A stretch of DNA of 59,571 nt from Pseudonocardia xinjiangensis (GTDB lineage Bacteria > Actinomycetota > Actinomycetes > Mycobacteriales > Pseudonocardiaceae). The position numbers and the translations under genes are program-made. Shown one piece after another: positions 15,790 through 24,747 of the stretch. Location of the stretch: NCBI RefSeq assembly GCF_012911925.1, contig NZ_JAAXKY010000026.1, positions 1-59,571 of the forward strand, given 5' to 3'. Within the stretch, counting starts at the first letter, position 1. Every line of letters starts with the position of its first letter. Below the pieces are notes generated by a model that had not been told where the DNA came from, did not search any database, and saw only the letters and a list, made by a program, of their open reading frames with translations.

Positions 15790-16133
15790 TGGATTGTTGC
15801 GGGAACGACCTGACGCCGGCCGTGGCGCTGTTCCGGTCGCTGGGCGATCCGGCGCGGCTGGCCATCGTGCGGCGGCTCGCCGAGGGAGAGGCCCGGGTCG
15901 TCGACCTGACGCGCGTGCTCGGCCTGGCCCAGTCGACCGTCTCGAAGCACATCGCGTGCCTGCGGGACTGCCGGCTGGTGGACTTCCGCACCGAGGGTCG
16001 GCAGTCGTTCTACTCCCTGACGCGCCCGGAGCTGATCGACCTGCTGCGCAGCGCGGAGCGGCTGCTGACCGAGAGCGGCGACGCGGTGGCGCTCTGCCCG
16101 GTCTACGGCGATCCGGCCGAGGTGGCGCCGTGA
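15783..16133 (+). CDS. ArsR/SmtB-family metal sensor of the CmtR type
   Basis: 116 aa winged-HTH repressor (SLGDPARLAIVRRL; STVSKHIACLRDCRLV). Cysteines C59, C63 and C105 have the 4- and 42-residue spacing close to C57/C61/C102 of mycobacterial CmtR, the Cd/Pb-sensing trio, and an extra CC pair lies at residues 5-6. It should bind the overlapping palindrome and release it on binding thiophilic metal. Its stop overlaps the GTG of the transporter gene by 4 bp, forming an autoregulated operon. Leaderless start at GTG 15783; ATG 15789 is the alternative. Confidence 0.9.
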   Translation: MAMDCCGNDLTPAVALFRSLGDPARLAIVRRLAEGEARVVDLTRVLGLAQSTVSKHIACLRDCRLVDFRTEGRQSFYSLTRPELIDLLRSAERLLTESGDAVALCPVYGDPAEVAP

Positions 16134-16849
16134 GCCGCCCGGCCGTCGCCCCGGACCGCCGGGCCGTCCTGCGCCGCCGGATCCGGCTGCTCGTCGCCGC
16201 GACGATCACCTACAACGTCGTCGAGGCGGTCGTCGCGGTCACCGCGGGGACCATCGTCTCGTCGGTCGCGCTCGTCGGCTTCGGCCTGGACTCGGTCATC
16301 GAGGTCGGCTCCGCGGCCGCGGTGGCGTGGCAGTTCGCGGCGCCGGACCCCGAGCGCCGGGAGCGGGTCACGCTGCGGGTCATCGCCTGCTCGTTCTTCG
16401 CGCTCGCCGCCTACGTGACCGTGGAGGCACTGCGCACGCTCATCGGTGGTGACCGGCCGGGGCACTCCACCGTCGGTATCGTGCTGGTCGCGGTCAGCGT
16501 GGTGATCATGCCGGCGCTGTCGTGGGCCCAGCGGCGCGCCGGGCGAGAGTTCGGCTCGGCCAGCGCGGTGGCCGACTCGAAGCAGACACTGCTGTGCACC
16601 TACCTGTCGGCCGGCGTCCTCGTCGGGCTCGTGCTCAACGCGGTGCTCGGCTGGTGGTGGGCCGATCCGGCCGTCGCGCTCGGCCTGGCCGTCGTCGCCG
16701 TCCGGGAGGGTCGCGAGGCGTTGCGTGGCGAGACGTGCTGCCCGCCCGTCCTGCTGAGTGACGAGAGCAACGCCGTCGAGGGGAGCGACGCCCGCGGCGC
16801 GATGCACGAGCGCGGTTGCGGCGGCGCGCCCGGCTGCACCTGCTGCTAG
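16130..16849 (+). CDS. CDF-like cation transporter with cysteine-rich tail
   Basis: 239 aa, about six TM segments. It resembles the cation diffusion facilitator fold, with acidic site residues in GFGLDSVIEVGSA and ADSKQTLLCTYLS where canonical CDFs have HxxxD motifs, so the metal site is different. The C-terminus ends in HERGCGG and PGCTCC, probably thiol metal ligands. Co-transcribed with and presumably induced through the CmtR-like sensor, it is a likely efflux pump for Cd, Pb or a related metal. GTG start within the regulator stop (GTGA overlap). Confidence 0.85.
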   Translation: MSRPAVAPDRRAVLRRRIRLLVAATITYNVVEAVVAVTAGTIVSSVALVGFGLDSVIEVGSAAAVAWQFAAPDPERRERVTLRVIACSFFALAAYVTVEALRTLIGGDRPGHSTVGIVLVAVSVVIMPALSWAQRRAGREFGSASAVADSKQTLLCTYLSAGVLVGLVLNAVLGWWWADPAVALGLAVVAVREGREALRGETCCPPVLLSDESNAVEGSDARGAMHERGCGGAPGCTCC

Positions 16850-17025
16850 AGCGGTTGTCGCCGTCCACCGGGCCGCCCGGGAGCCGGCCGGCCGCGACCG
16901 GTTGGCCATTACGGATCCCTGTGATGATCACGACCGCGCCGACGGCCCCCGCAGCAGAGGCCTAACCTCGGAGCCAGTGATCATGCGGTCCGCACCATCG
17001 GGGCCCGCAGACACGGGAAGGGGGC

Positions 17026-18024
17026 GTGGTGATCGGTTCGGGGGGCAGGCCGGTCCGTTCCGAGTGGACCGGGTACGTGGTCATCGCGGTCGTCGTGGTC
17101 CTCTGGGCGGCCCTGGTCTCCTGCGACGTCGGTGGCGGTGGCGGGGGCCACGGCGACCACGAGGGGCCCGTCGCCGCGGACTTCGTGCAGATCGCCGACG
17201 TGGCACCCGCGCCACCCTCGCCCGCGGCCGCGAGCACGGGGTCGGCCGGCACGTTCAGCGAGGACTGCGGCCGCAACCAGCAGGGCATCCGCAACGCCGA
17301 CAACCTGATCACCAGCCCTGGCGAGTCCGGGGGCGCTCACCATGCCCACGACTACGTCGGCAACGTCTCCACGAACGCGTTCTCCACCGACGACAGCCTC
17401 GCGGCCGCGGCCACGACGTGCGCCGACGGCGACCGCTCGACGTTCTTCTGGCCGGTTCTGCTGGTGTCCGACGGCTCGGCGGCAACCGCCACCAACGGCG
17501 ACAACCTGCGCGTGCGGATCCCGGACTCGGTACTCGTGGAGTTCCGCGGCAGCCCGGTGAGCAACGTCGTGCCGATGCCGCGCTTCCTGCGGGTGCTCGA
17601 GGGCAACCCGCACGGGCTGACCGCAGGCGGGGCCGACACGGAGCACGTGCAGTGGAGCTGTTCCGGGGACCGGGAGCGCGTCACCCGGCAGTACCCGCTG
17701 TGCCCGGCGGGCCAGCAGGTGGTGCGCATCTTCGACTTCCCCAGCTGCTGGAACGGCAAGACCCTCGACAGCCGCGACCACCACTCCCACCTGCTGTACC
17801 CCGGGCCGTCCGGGCTCTGTCAGGGCGGGACGTTCCCGGTGCCGCAACTGCACATCGAGGTGGCCTACACGGTCCCGCCGGGCGCCCAGTACGCCGTCGA
17901 CTCGTTCCCCGAGGAGCTGCGCAGCCCCATCAGCGACCACGCCGGATACGTGAACGTCATGACGGACGCGCTCATGGCGAAGGTCGTCGACTGCCTCAAC
18001 TCCGGGCAGCACTGCACCTCGTGA
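17026..18024 (+). CDS. DUF1996 domain lipoprotein
   Basis: 332 aa. An N-terminal hydrophobic stretch ends in the lipobox-like LVSC, followed by a Gly/His-rich linker. The body has DUF1996 features: HAHDYVGN, the paired histidines in DSRDHHSHL, PSCWNGKTLD and PVPQLHIEVAYTVPPG. The function of the domain is unknown (secreted proteins of fungi and actinobacteria). Cysteines are plentiful and may form disulfides through the nearby Dsb/VKOR system. GTG 17026 or 17029 with GGGAAGGGGG upstream. Confidence 0.88.
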   Translation: MVIGSGGRPVRSEWTGYVVIAVVVVLWAALVSCDVGGGGGGHGDHEGPVAADFVQIADVAPAPPSPAAASTGSAGTFSEDCGRNQQGIRNADNLITSPGESGGAHHAHDYVGNVSTNAFSTDDSLAAAATTCADGDRSTFFWPVLLVSDGSAATATNGDNLRVRIPDSVLVEFRGSPVSNVVPMPRFLRVLEGNPHGLTAGGADTEHVQWSCSGDRERVTRQYPLCPAGQQVVRIFDFPSCWNGKTLDSRDHHSHLLYPGPSGLCQGGTFPVPQLHIEVAYTVPPGAQYAVDSFPEELRSPISDHAGYVNVMTDALMAKVVDCLNSGQHCTS

Positions 18025-18034
18025 CCGTGGGCCC

Positions 18035-19384
18035 TCAGGCGTCCGCTTCGAGCCGCAGGTCGCGGCCGCGGGTCTCCGGCATCCGGATCGCGGTGACGAG
18101 GGTGACCAGCATGATCGCCGTCATGTAGACCACGACCCCGATCCACCCCGCGAACAGCTGCACGAGCACCCCCGACAGCAGCGGCGCGATGCCGCCGCCG
18201 AGCACCGCCGAGAACTCGCGCCCGAGCGCGACGCCCGCGTAGCGGTAGCGCGAGCCCGAGAGCTCGGCGAACGCGGCGGCCTGCGAGCCCACGGTGCCGT
18301 ACGCGGCGAAGACGAAGCCGATCACGATCACGATCACGACGAGTGCGGGGTTGCCGGTGTCCAGCAGCAGGAACGCCGGCGCCGGGAACACCACGAGGAA
18401 CGCGGCCACCGCGATGATGACCGGCCGGCGGCCGAACCGGTCGGTGAGCACGCCGGTGACGAACGCCGACACGCAGCCGAAGAGCGCTCCCACGAGCAGC
18501 GCCTGCGGCACCAGCCGCGAGTCCACCCCGACGGTCTGGATCAGGTAGCTGCCGATGAAGACCTGGAACACGTACGACTGCGTGTTGCCGCCGATGTTCA
18601 GTGCGAAGGTGCGGAAGAACGGGCGGCGCCCGACGGTGAACACGCTTCTGATCGGCGAGTCGAGGACGTCGCGCTCCTGCTCCTGCTCCCGTTTCGCCTG
18701 CTCGAAGACGGGGGCGTCGCGCAGCTTCCGGCGCAGGACGTACGCGGCGAGGGTCACGAACGCGCTCGAGAAGAACACGATCCGCCATCCCCAGGCGAGT
18801 AGCTGCTCGTCGGGCATCAGCTGCACGAGGATCCAGACCACGGCACCGAGCGCGGTGCCCGCCGAGGCGCCAACGAACACGAGCGAGGCGTACCGGCCGC
18901 GACGCTCGCGGGGGGCGGTCTCGGCGAGCAGCACCACACCGCCCGCCTGCTCGGCCCCCGCTCCGAACCCCTGGAACAGCCGCAGCAGGACCAGCAGCGC
19001 GGGCGCGAGCACCCCGACCTGCTCGTAGCTCGGCAGAGCACCGATGAGGAACGTCGAGATGCCCATCAGGAACAGCGTGGCGACGAGCACGAACTTGCGG
19101 CCGAGCCGGTCGCCGTAGCGCGAGAAGAACAGTCCGCCCAGTGGCCGGGCGAGGAAGCCGACCGCGTAGGTGGCGAACCCCGCGATGACGCCGACCGCCG
19201 GATCCGCGTCGGGGAAGAAAATGCGGTTGAAGACGAGGGCGGTGGCGGTGCCGTAGATGACGAAGTCGTACTGCTCCAGCGCGGTCCCGATGAGCCCGCC
19301 CCACGCCGCGGTGCGCAGGTTGCGCCGGTCGACCCGGTTGCCGGAGCCGTCGTCGATCGTGTCCGCTGCCGCGTCCTGCGTCAT
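18035..19384 (-). CDS. MFS transporter, metabolite:H+ symporter (MHS) family
   Basis: 449 aa, 12 TM segments. N-terminal TALEQYDFVIYGTA and RPLGGLFFSRYGDRLGRK are hallmarks of the MHS group (ProP, ShiA, citrate or alpha-ketoglutarate permeases). GVLTDRFGRRPV in the second half is the repeat of the loop motif. The substrate is probably a carboxylate, aromatic acid or osmolyte but cannot be told from sequence. ATG 19384 follows GGGGG. Convergent with the DUF1996 gene, 10 bp apart. Confidence 0.92.
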   Translation of the reverse strand: MTQDAAADTIDDGSGNRVDRRNLRTAAWGGLIGTALEQYDFVIYGTATALVFNRIFFPDADPAVGVIAGFATYAVGFLARPLGGLFFSRYGDRLGRKFVLVATLFLMGISTFLIGALPSYEQVGVLAPALLVLLRLFQGFGAGAEQAGGVVLLAETAPRERRGRYASLVFVGASAGTALGAVVWILVQLMPDEQLLAWGWRIVFFSSAFVTLAAYVLRRKLRDAPVFEQAKREQEQERDVLDSPIRSVFTVGRRPFFRTFALNIGGNTQSYVFQVFIGSYLIQTVGVDSRLVPQALLVGALFGCVSAFVTGVLTDRFGRRPVIIAVAAFLVVFPAPAFLLLDTGNPALVVIVIVIGFVFAAYGTVGSQAAAFAELSGSRYRYAGVALGREFSAVLGGGIAPLLSGVLVQLFAGWIGVVVYMTAIMLVTLVTAIRMPETRGRDLRLEADA

Positions 19385-19594
19385 CGCCGGCCCCCTGTCA
19401 TCAGCGGCCGGCACCGCTCCGGCCGGCGTGATCGTAAGTGGGATGCGGTGCCGGCGCCGGGCGGCGCCGGCACCCGGTCAGCCGTGCCGGTCATCCCCGC
19501 CGGGTGATGTGGACCTACCGGCGACGTTGCGACGCTCCCGCCGGCGGGGCGGGTCTGCCGCACGTCGTGACCGTGCCGAGCCAGGCAGCAAGAG

Positions 19595-19882
19595 ATGACC
19601 GACCGTCGGACCGACCCGTCGCTCGAGGACCTCGACCGCAGGCTGGTGATCGGCGCCGGGGTGGCGTTCGCCGTCGCGGCCCTGGCCGGACTGGCCGGTG
19701 CCGTGATGGGTGGCGTCGCGGTGCTGACCGCGAGCAGCCGCTGGTACCGCCGCGCCGACCTGACCCCCCAGGAGCTCGCGAACCTGAAGTGGCAGCAGGC
19801 GAAGGCGGCAGTGGGGGCGGGGGCAGGCGCCTGGAGCGACGCGGAGCGCTCGTCCTACTCCCCGCGATCGAAGCGCGGCTGA
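19595..19882 (+). CDS. Small membrane protein, 95 aa, unknown
   Basis: One or two TM segments at residues 18-45 (VIGAGVAFAVAALAGLAGAV), then a basic tail with DLTPQELANLKWQQ and a serine-rich end. No family recognised. Isolated between a transporter and cydDC. The start ATG 19595 has only a weak SD (AGGCAGCAAGAG). Confidence 0.6.
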   Translation: MTDRRTDPSLEDLDRRLVIGAGVAFAVAALAGLAGAVMGGVAVLTASSRWYRRADLTPQELANLKWQQAKAAVGAGAGAWSDAERSSYSPRSKRG

Positions 19883-19916
19883 CATCCGAGCACGGCGCGG
19901 CGAGGCCCCGGGCCGG

Positions 19917-22900
19917 TCACGTCCGCTCGCTGACCGCGGGAGGTGCGTCCCTGCGGGGCGCCGGGGCCGAGAGGCTCACCCGCGGGAGCCCCGGTAGCTC
20001 CTCGGGGCGGTGGGTGACCACGAGCGCCGTACGTCCGGTGGTCACCCGCAGCAGGTCGGCGCACACGTGCGCCGCGGTGACGGCGTCGAGGTGGGCCGTC
20101 GGCTCGTCCAGCAGCAGCACCGGCCGGTCGGCGAGCAGCGCCCGCGCGAGACCGATGCGTTGTCGCTCGCCGCCGGAGACGGCACCACCGTGCCTGCCGA
20201 CCGCGGTCTCCATCCCCTCGGGCAGGCAGGCCAGCCACTTGCCGAGCCCCGCACGGCGAAGCGCGTGGACGATCTCGTCATCGCCTGCCTCCGGGCGGGC
20301 GAGCAGGAGGTTCTGCCGCAGGGTGCTGTCGAACAGGTGCGTGGCGGGGCCGCACCACGCGATCCGGGCGCGCAGGTCGTCCCCGAGTACCTCGCGGGTG
20401 TCGATCCCGTCGAGGTGCACGGCGCCGGCCCACGGTTCGAGGGTGCGCAGGAGCGCGGCCAGCACCGTGGTCTTGCCGCTGCCCGTCGGGCCGGTGAGGA
20501 CGAGCCGCTCGCCCGCGGGGAGGCGCAGGTCCAGGCCGGCCACCGCGTCCCGGTCGGAGCCCGGCCACCGGACGGAGAGCGCGCGGGTGTCCAGCCGCTG
20601 CCCCGGCGGCACCGCACGTGGGCGGTCCGGTTCGGACACGGCAGCGGGCGCCCGCTCCAGCTCGGCGAGCCGACGTGCCGCCGGCAGCGCGGTCGCGAGC
20701 CGCTGCGCGGCGTCCGGCAGCGCCGCGACCAGCTCGGCGGTGGCCAGCGGGGTCAGCGCCAGCACCGCCAGCGCCGTGCCGGGGAGCACGCCCGCCCGCA
20801 CCGCCGCCACGCCGAGCGCCGTGCACAGCACGGTGGCACCCCCGACGGCCAGCACCGTGAGCGCGACGCCGAGGCCGGTGGCCGTGGCCGCGCGCCGGTG
20901 CAGCGCGAGCAGCCGACCGTCGAGGGTGGCCAGCGTGCGGCGGCGGTCGCCGGCGGCGCCGAATGCGAGCAGGTCGGGGCTCCCGTCCAGCAGTTCGACC
21001 ACCGCGCCGACGACCGCGCCCCGGGCCGCCGCGGTGCGCCGGGCCGCCCGCCGGGCGAGCGACACGGTGAGAGCCGGGGCGACGACGCCGGCAAGGACCA
21101 GGCCCGCCGCGAGCACGACGCCCGCCTCCGGGAGCAGTACGGCGAGCAGGGTGACGGTGCCGGCTCCCACCACCGCGGCGGACGCCGCCGGCACCAGTGC
21201 CCGGACCAGCACGTCCTGCTGGGCGTCGACGTCGCCGACCATCCGGGCCAGCAGCTCGCCCGACCGCAGCCGCCCGCTCACGGCCGGTCCCAGCCGGACG
21301 AGCGCGTCCCACAGCCGGACCCGCAGCACCGCGAGCACCCGCAGGGCGACGTCGTGCGACGCCAGCCGCTCGGCGTAGCGGAGAAGGCCCTTGGCCAGCC
21401 CGAACGTCCGCACCGCGACGATCGCCACGATGAGCGTCAGCACCGGCGGCTGCAGTGCCGCGGCCGAGATCAGGTACGCCGAGGTGGCCGCGAGCGCGAC
21501 CGCGGACCCCAGCGCCCCGCTGCCCGCGAGCACCGCGACGGCGAGCCGGCCCCGGTGCGGGTGGACCACGGCGAGCAGCCCCCGCAGGCCGGCAGCCGGT
21601 GAGTCCGGCACCCCCGCGGCCGCGGGCTCCGGATCCGGCGGGCGGGCCGGAGCCGGTCCGGGCGCGGGTGCCGGCTCCGTGCCTGCTGGGACGGTGCCTG
21701 CCGGGATCGGGGCAGCCGGGGCTCCGGGCAGCGCGACCACCCGGTCGCACAGGCCGAGCACCGCGCGCCGGTGGCTCACCACCACCGTGGTGCGGCCGGC
21801 GAGCGCCGCCGGCAGCGCGGCCAGCAGCGCGGCCTCCGACTCCGCGTCGATGCCCTCCGTCGGCTCGTCGAGCAGGAGCAGCGGGCGGTCGGCCAGCAGC
21901 GCCCTGGCGAGCGCGACGCGCCGCTGCTGGCCGGTGGAGAGCCCCTGCCCGCGCTCGTGCACCGCGGTGTCCAGTGGCAGGCCCAGCGCGACGGACGCGG
22001 CGACGGCGGCCACCCGGGCGTCGCTGGCGTCGGGGGCGCCCAGCCGCAGGTTCTCCCCCACCGTGCCCTCCACCAGCACCGGACGCTGCGGCACCCAGGC
22101 GACGCGGCGCAGCCAGTCGTCCCGGTCCACGTCGGCGAGGTCGGTCCCGGCCACCGTCACGGCACCCCGGTCCGGCCGCCGCCAGCCCAGCAGCAGGTCG
22201 AGCAGCGTGGACTTGCCCGCACCGCTGGGGCCGGTGAGGCCGAGCACCTCGCCGGGAGCGATCGTGATCGACACCGCGTCGAACACCGGTCCGGAGCGCC
22301 CGTCCACCCCCACCGCGTCGAGCCGGACCGCCCCGTCCGCGGGGTCGGGTGCGGGCTCCGCCCGTCCCGGTGCCGGCTCCGCGCACGGCGTGTCCAGCAC
22401 CGCGAGGATGCTCTCCGCCGCGACCGCACCCTCGGCGCTGTCGTGGAACCGGGCGGCCACGGCGCGCAACGGCTGGTACACCTCGGGCGCCAGGATGATC
22501 ACCAGCAGGCCGGTCGCCAGGTCGAGCTGCCCGCCGACGAGGCGAAGCCCCACCGACACCGCGACCAGCGCCACCGACAGCGTGGCCAGCAGTTCCAGCA
22601 CGAGCGACGACAGGAACGCCACCCGCAGGCCCCGCATCGTCTCCACGCGGTACCGCTCGGACATCGCCCCGATCTGCTGCCCCTGCCGGCGCGCGCGCCC
22701 GTACGCGGTCAGCACGTCGAGCCCGGCGACGACGTCGACGAAGTGGTGGCCCAGCACCGCCAGCGCACGCCACTGCCGGCCCGTCCTTGCCCGCGTGTGC
22801 AGCCCGATGAGCACCATGAACACCGGGATCAGCGGGACGGTGACGCCCACGACCAGCGCCGAGACCCAGTCGGCCGTGAGGATCCGGACGGCGACGACGA

Positions 22901-23339
22901 GCGGCACCACGGCGCCGACGAGCAGCTGGGGGAGGTAGCGGCCGACGTAGCCGTCGAGGCCGTCGACACCACGGCTCGCCAGGGTCGCCAGCCCTCCCGT
23001 GGCGGGGAGTCCGGGGTGGCGCGGGCCCAGCCGCAGCACGTGGTCGAGCACCGCGGCGCGCAGCTGCGTCACCGCCGCTGCCGCTGCCCGCTGGGCGGCG
23101 ACCTCCGCCCCCCAGCTCAGCGCGGCCCGGCCCAGCACGACGGCGGACAGGGCCATGAGCGGTGCCGCGAGCTCGGCGACCCCGGCGCCGCCGAGGAACC
23201 CGCTGGCGACCGTCGTCGCGAGCAGCTCGGCCTGCGCGATCACCAGGAGCGCGGTGGCCACCCCGATCGCCGCCCCCACCCCGACGAACCGGCGGACGGC
23301 CGGGGCGTGCCGCAGCAGCCGCCTGGTCGGTGCGGTCAT
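19917..23339 (-). CDS. cydDC: CydDC fusion, thiol-exporting ABC transporter for cytochrome bd assembly
   Basis: 1,140 aa, two exporter halves in one chain. The CydD-like half has Walker A GPSGAGKST, signature LSTGQQRRVALARALL and LLLLDEPTEGID. A Pro/Ala-rich linker follows. The CydC-like half has GPTGSGKTTVL, VSGGERQRIGLARALL and VLLLDEPTAHLD. It exports glutathione/cysteine-type reductants (mycothiol precursors in actinobacteria) needed for haem insertion into cytochrome bd. Last gene of a minus-strand operon after NDH-2 (22-bp gap). cydAB lie 6.5 kb away on the other strand. ATG 23339 lacks an obvious SD, suggesting coupling to ndh. Confidence 0.94.
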   Translation of the reverse strand: MTAPTRRLLRHAPAVRRFVGVGAAIGVATALLVIAQAELLATTVASGFLGGAGVAELAAPLMALSAVVLGRAALSWGAEVAAQRAAAAAVTQLRAAVLDHVLRLGPRHPGLPATGGLATLASRGVDGLDGYVGRYLPQLLVGAVVPLVVAVRILTADWVSALVVGVTVPLIPVFMVLIGLHTRARTGRQWRALAVLGHHFVDVVAGLDVLTAYGRARRQGQQIGAMSERYRVETMRGLRVAFLSSLVLELLATLSVALVAVSVGLRLVGGQLDLATGLLVIILAPEVYQPLRAVAARFHDSAEGAVAAESILAVLDTPCAEPAPGRAEPAPDPADGAVRLDAVGVDGRSGPVFDAVSITIAPGEVLGLTGPSGAGKSTLLDLLLGWRRPDRGAVTVAGTDLADVDRDDWLRRVAWVPQRPVLVEGTVGENLRLGAPDASDARVAAVAASVALGLPLDTAVHERGQGLSTGQQRRVALARALLADRPLLLLDEPTEGIDAESEAALLAALPAALAGRTTVVVSHRRAVLGLCDRVVALPGAPAAPIPAGTVPAGTEPAPAPGPAPARPPDPEPAAAGVPDSPAAGLRGLLAVVHPHRGRLAVAVLAGSGALGSAVALAATSAYLISAAALQPPVLTLIVAIVAVRTFGLAKGLLRYAERLASHDVALRVLAVLRVRLWDALVRLGPAVSGRLRSGELLARMVGDVDAQQDVLVRALVPAASAAVVGAGTVTLLAVLLPEAGVVLAAGLVLAGVVAPALTVSLARRAARRTAAARGAVVGAVVELLDGSPDLLAFGAAGDRRRTLATLDGRLLALHRRAATATGLGVALTVLAVGGATVLCTALGVAAVRAGVLPGTALAVLALTPLATAELVAALPDAAQRLATALPAARRLAELERAPAAVSEPDRPRAVPPGQRLDTRALSVRWPGSDRDAVAGLDLRLPAGERLVLTGPTGSGKTTVLAALLRTLEPWAGAVHLDGIDTREVLGDDLRARIAWCGPATHLFDSTLRQNLLLARPEAGDDEIVHALRRAGLGKWLACLPEGMETAVGRHGGAVSGGERQRIGLARALLADRPVLLLDEPTAHLDAVTAAHVCADLLRVTTGRTALVVTHRPEELPGLPRVSLSAPAPRRDAPPAVSERT

Positions 23340-23361
23340 GGAGGCACGGGGGGCACGGTCG

Positions 23362-24720
23362 TTACGGCCCGACGGCCGGCAGGTCCTTGCCCGGCGGCGC
23401 GTCGTAGACGGTGCGCAGCTCGTCGATCTGCTGCGTCGTGTACGTGCACTGGTGGCGGTTGTCCCGGATGAAGACGTTGGCCCACGTGATCACCGCGCTG
23501 AAGCGGTTTCGGTAGCCGGTGAGGAAGGCGAGATGGATGAACAGCCACGCCAGCCAGCCGGGGAGCCCCGCGAAGTGCACCGGGCCCGCCGAGACGATCG
23601 CGTTGCCGCGGGACAGGTAGGCGGCCGAGCCGAGGTCGTGGTAGCGGAACGGGCCGACCTCCGGGGCGCCCGGGTTCTCGATCCGGTGCCGGATCCGGCG
23701 CCCGGCGTGGGTTCCCGCCTGCATCGCGACCTCGGCCACGCCGGGCAGCCCGCCGAGGGACATCATGTCCCCGATCACGGAGATGTCGGGGTGGCCGGGG
23801 ATCGTGAGGTCGGGGTTCACCTGGATGCGCCCGGCCCGGTCGCGCTGGGCGCCGGTGGCTGCCGCGATGGCCGCGGCCAGCGGCGGTGCCTCCACCCCGG
23901 CGGCCCAGAGCACGGTGCCCGCGTCGTACCGGGTGGTCGCCCCGGCCTTGTCCTGGACGTCCAGGCCGAGGCCGTCCACGGAGGTGACGTGGGTGCCGAG
24001 GTGCAGCTCCACGCCCATCTCCTGCAGCGCCGCCGCGGCCTTGGCCGACAACGCCTTGCCGAAGGACGCGAGCGGGGCGCTGCCACCGTCGAACAGCAGG
24101 ACGCGGGCGTCCTCCGGGCGGATGCGCCGGAACTCCGACCGCAGGGTGCGGGTGGCGAGCTCGCGGATCTGTCCGGCCAGCTCCACCCCGGTGGGCCCGG
24201 CGCCGACCACGGCGAAGGTGAGCCAGCGCCGCTGCTCCTCGGGATCCGACGCGGTCTCGGCGAGCTCGAACGCACCGAACACCCGCCGCCGGATCTCCAG
24301 CGCGTCGGCGATGGTCTTCATCCCGGGCGCCCACTGCGCGAACTCGTCGTGCCCGAAGTACGACTGCTGCATGCCGGCCGCGACGATCAGGTCGTCGTAG
24401 GGCAGCGTCATGGGCTCGCCACCGGGGCGCAGCGCGAACACGCTGCGGGCCGCCGGGTCCACGTCGACGACCTCGGCCAGCACGCACTCGACGTCGCGTC
24501 CCTTGAAGACCTCCCGCAGGGGCGCGGCGATCTGGCCCTCGGAGAGGATCCCGGTGGCGACCTGGTAGAGCAGCGGCTGGAACAGGTGGTGCTGTGCGGA
24601 GTCGACGATCGTCACGGCGATGTCCTCGCGGCGCAGCGCACGAGCGGCGTAGAGCCCGCCGAAGCCGCCCCCGACGATCACGACGCGGTGGACGGTGCCC
24701 CGATCCAGATCATCTGCCAC
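23362..24720 (-). CDS. ndh: Type II NADH dehydrogenase (NDH-2)
   Basis: 452 aa, non-proton-pumping NADH:quinone oxidoreductase at the inner membrane face. FAD motif VVIVGGGFGGLYAARAL (from about residue 12), NADH motif VVGAGPTGVELAGQI, and second FAD contact ISVIGDMMSLGG. Near the C-terminus HLAFLTGYRNRFSAVITW is the membrane-binding helix. GTG 24720 has GAGGA 5 nt upstream. In an operon with zwf-like and GMC genes before it and cydDC after it; NADH electrons could pass via quinol to the bd oxidase encoded on the opposite strand. Confidence 0.95.
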   Translation of the reverse strand: MADDLDRGTVHRVVIVGGGFGGLYAARALRREDIAVTIVDSAQHHLFQPLLYQVATGILSEGQIAAPLREVFKGRDVECVLAEVVDVDPAARSVFALRPGGEPMTLPYDDLIVAAGMQQSYFGHDEFAQWAPGMKTIADALEIRRRVFGAFELAETASDPEEQRRWLTFAVVGAGPTGVELAGQIRELATRTLRSEFRRIRPEDARVLLFDGGSAPLASFGKALSAKAAAALQEMGVELHLGTHVTSVDGLGLDVQDKAGATTRYDAGTVLWAAGVEAPPLAAAIAAATGAQRDRAGRIQVNPDLTIPGHPDISVIGDMMSLGGLPGVAEVAMQAGTHAGRRIRHRIENPGAPEVGPFRYHDLGSAAYLSRGNAIVSAGPVHFAGLPGWLAWLFIHLAFLTGYRNRFSAVITWANVFIRDNRHQCTYTTQQIDELRTVYDAPPGKDLPAVGP

Positions 24721-24747
24721 GGTGTCCTCGCTTTCCTGCTCGGCGGG

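Noticed and set aside
20278..22773. 831-codon minus-strand frame inside cydDC
   Set aside because: Out-of-frame shadow with Arg/Gly/Ala-rich sequence and no motifs; the CydDC frame has all ABC motifs in both halves.
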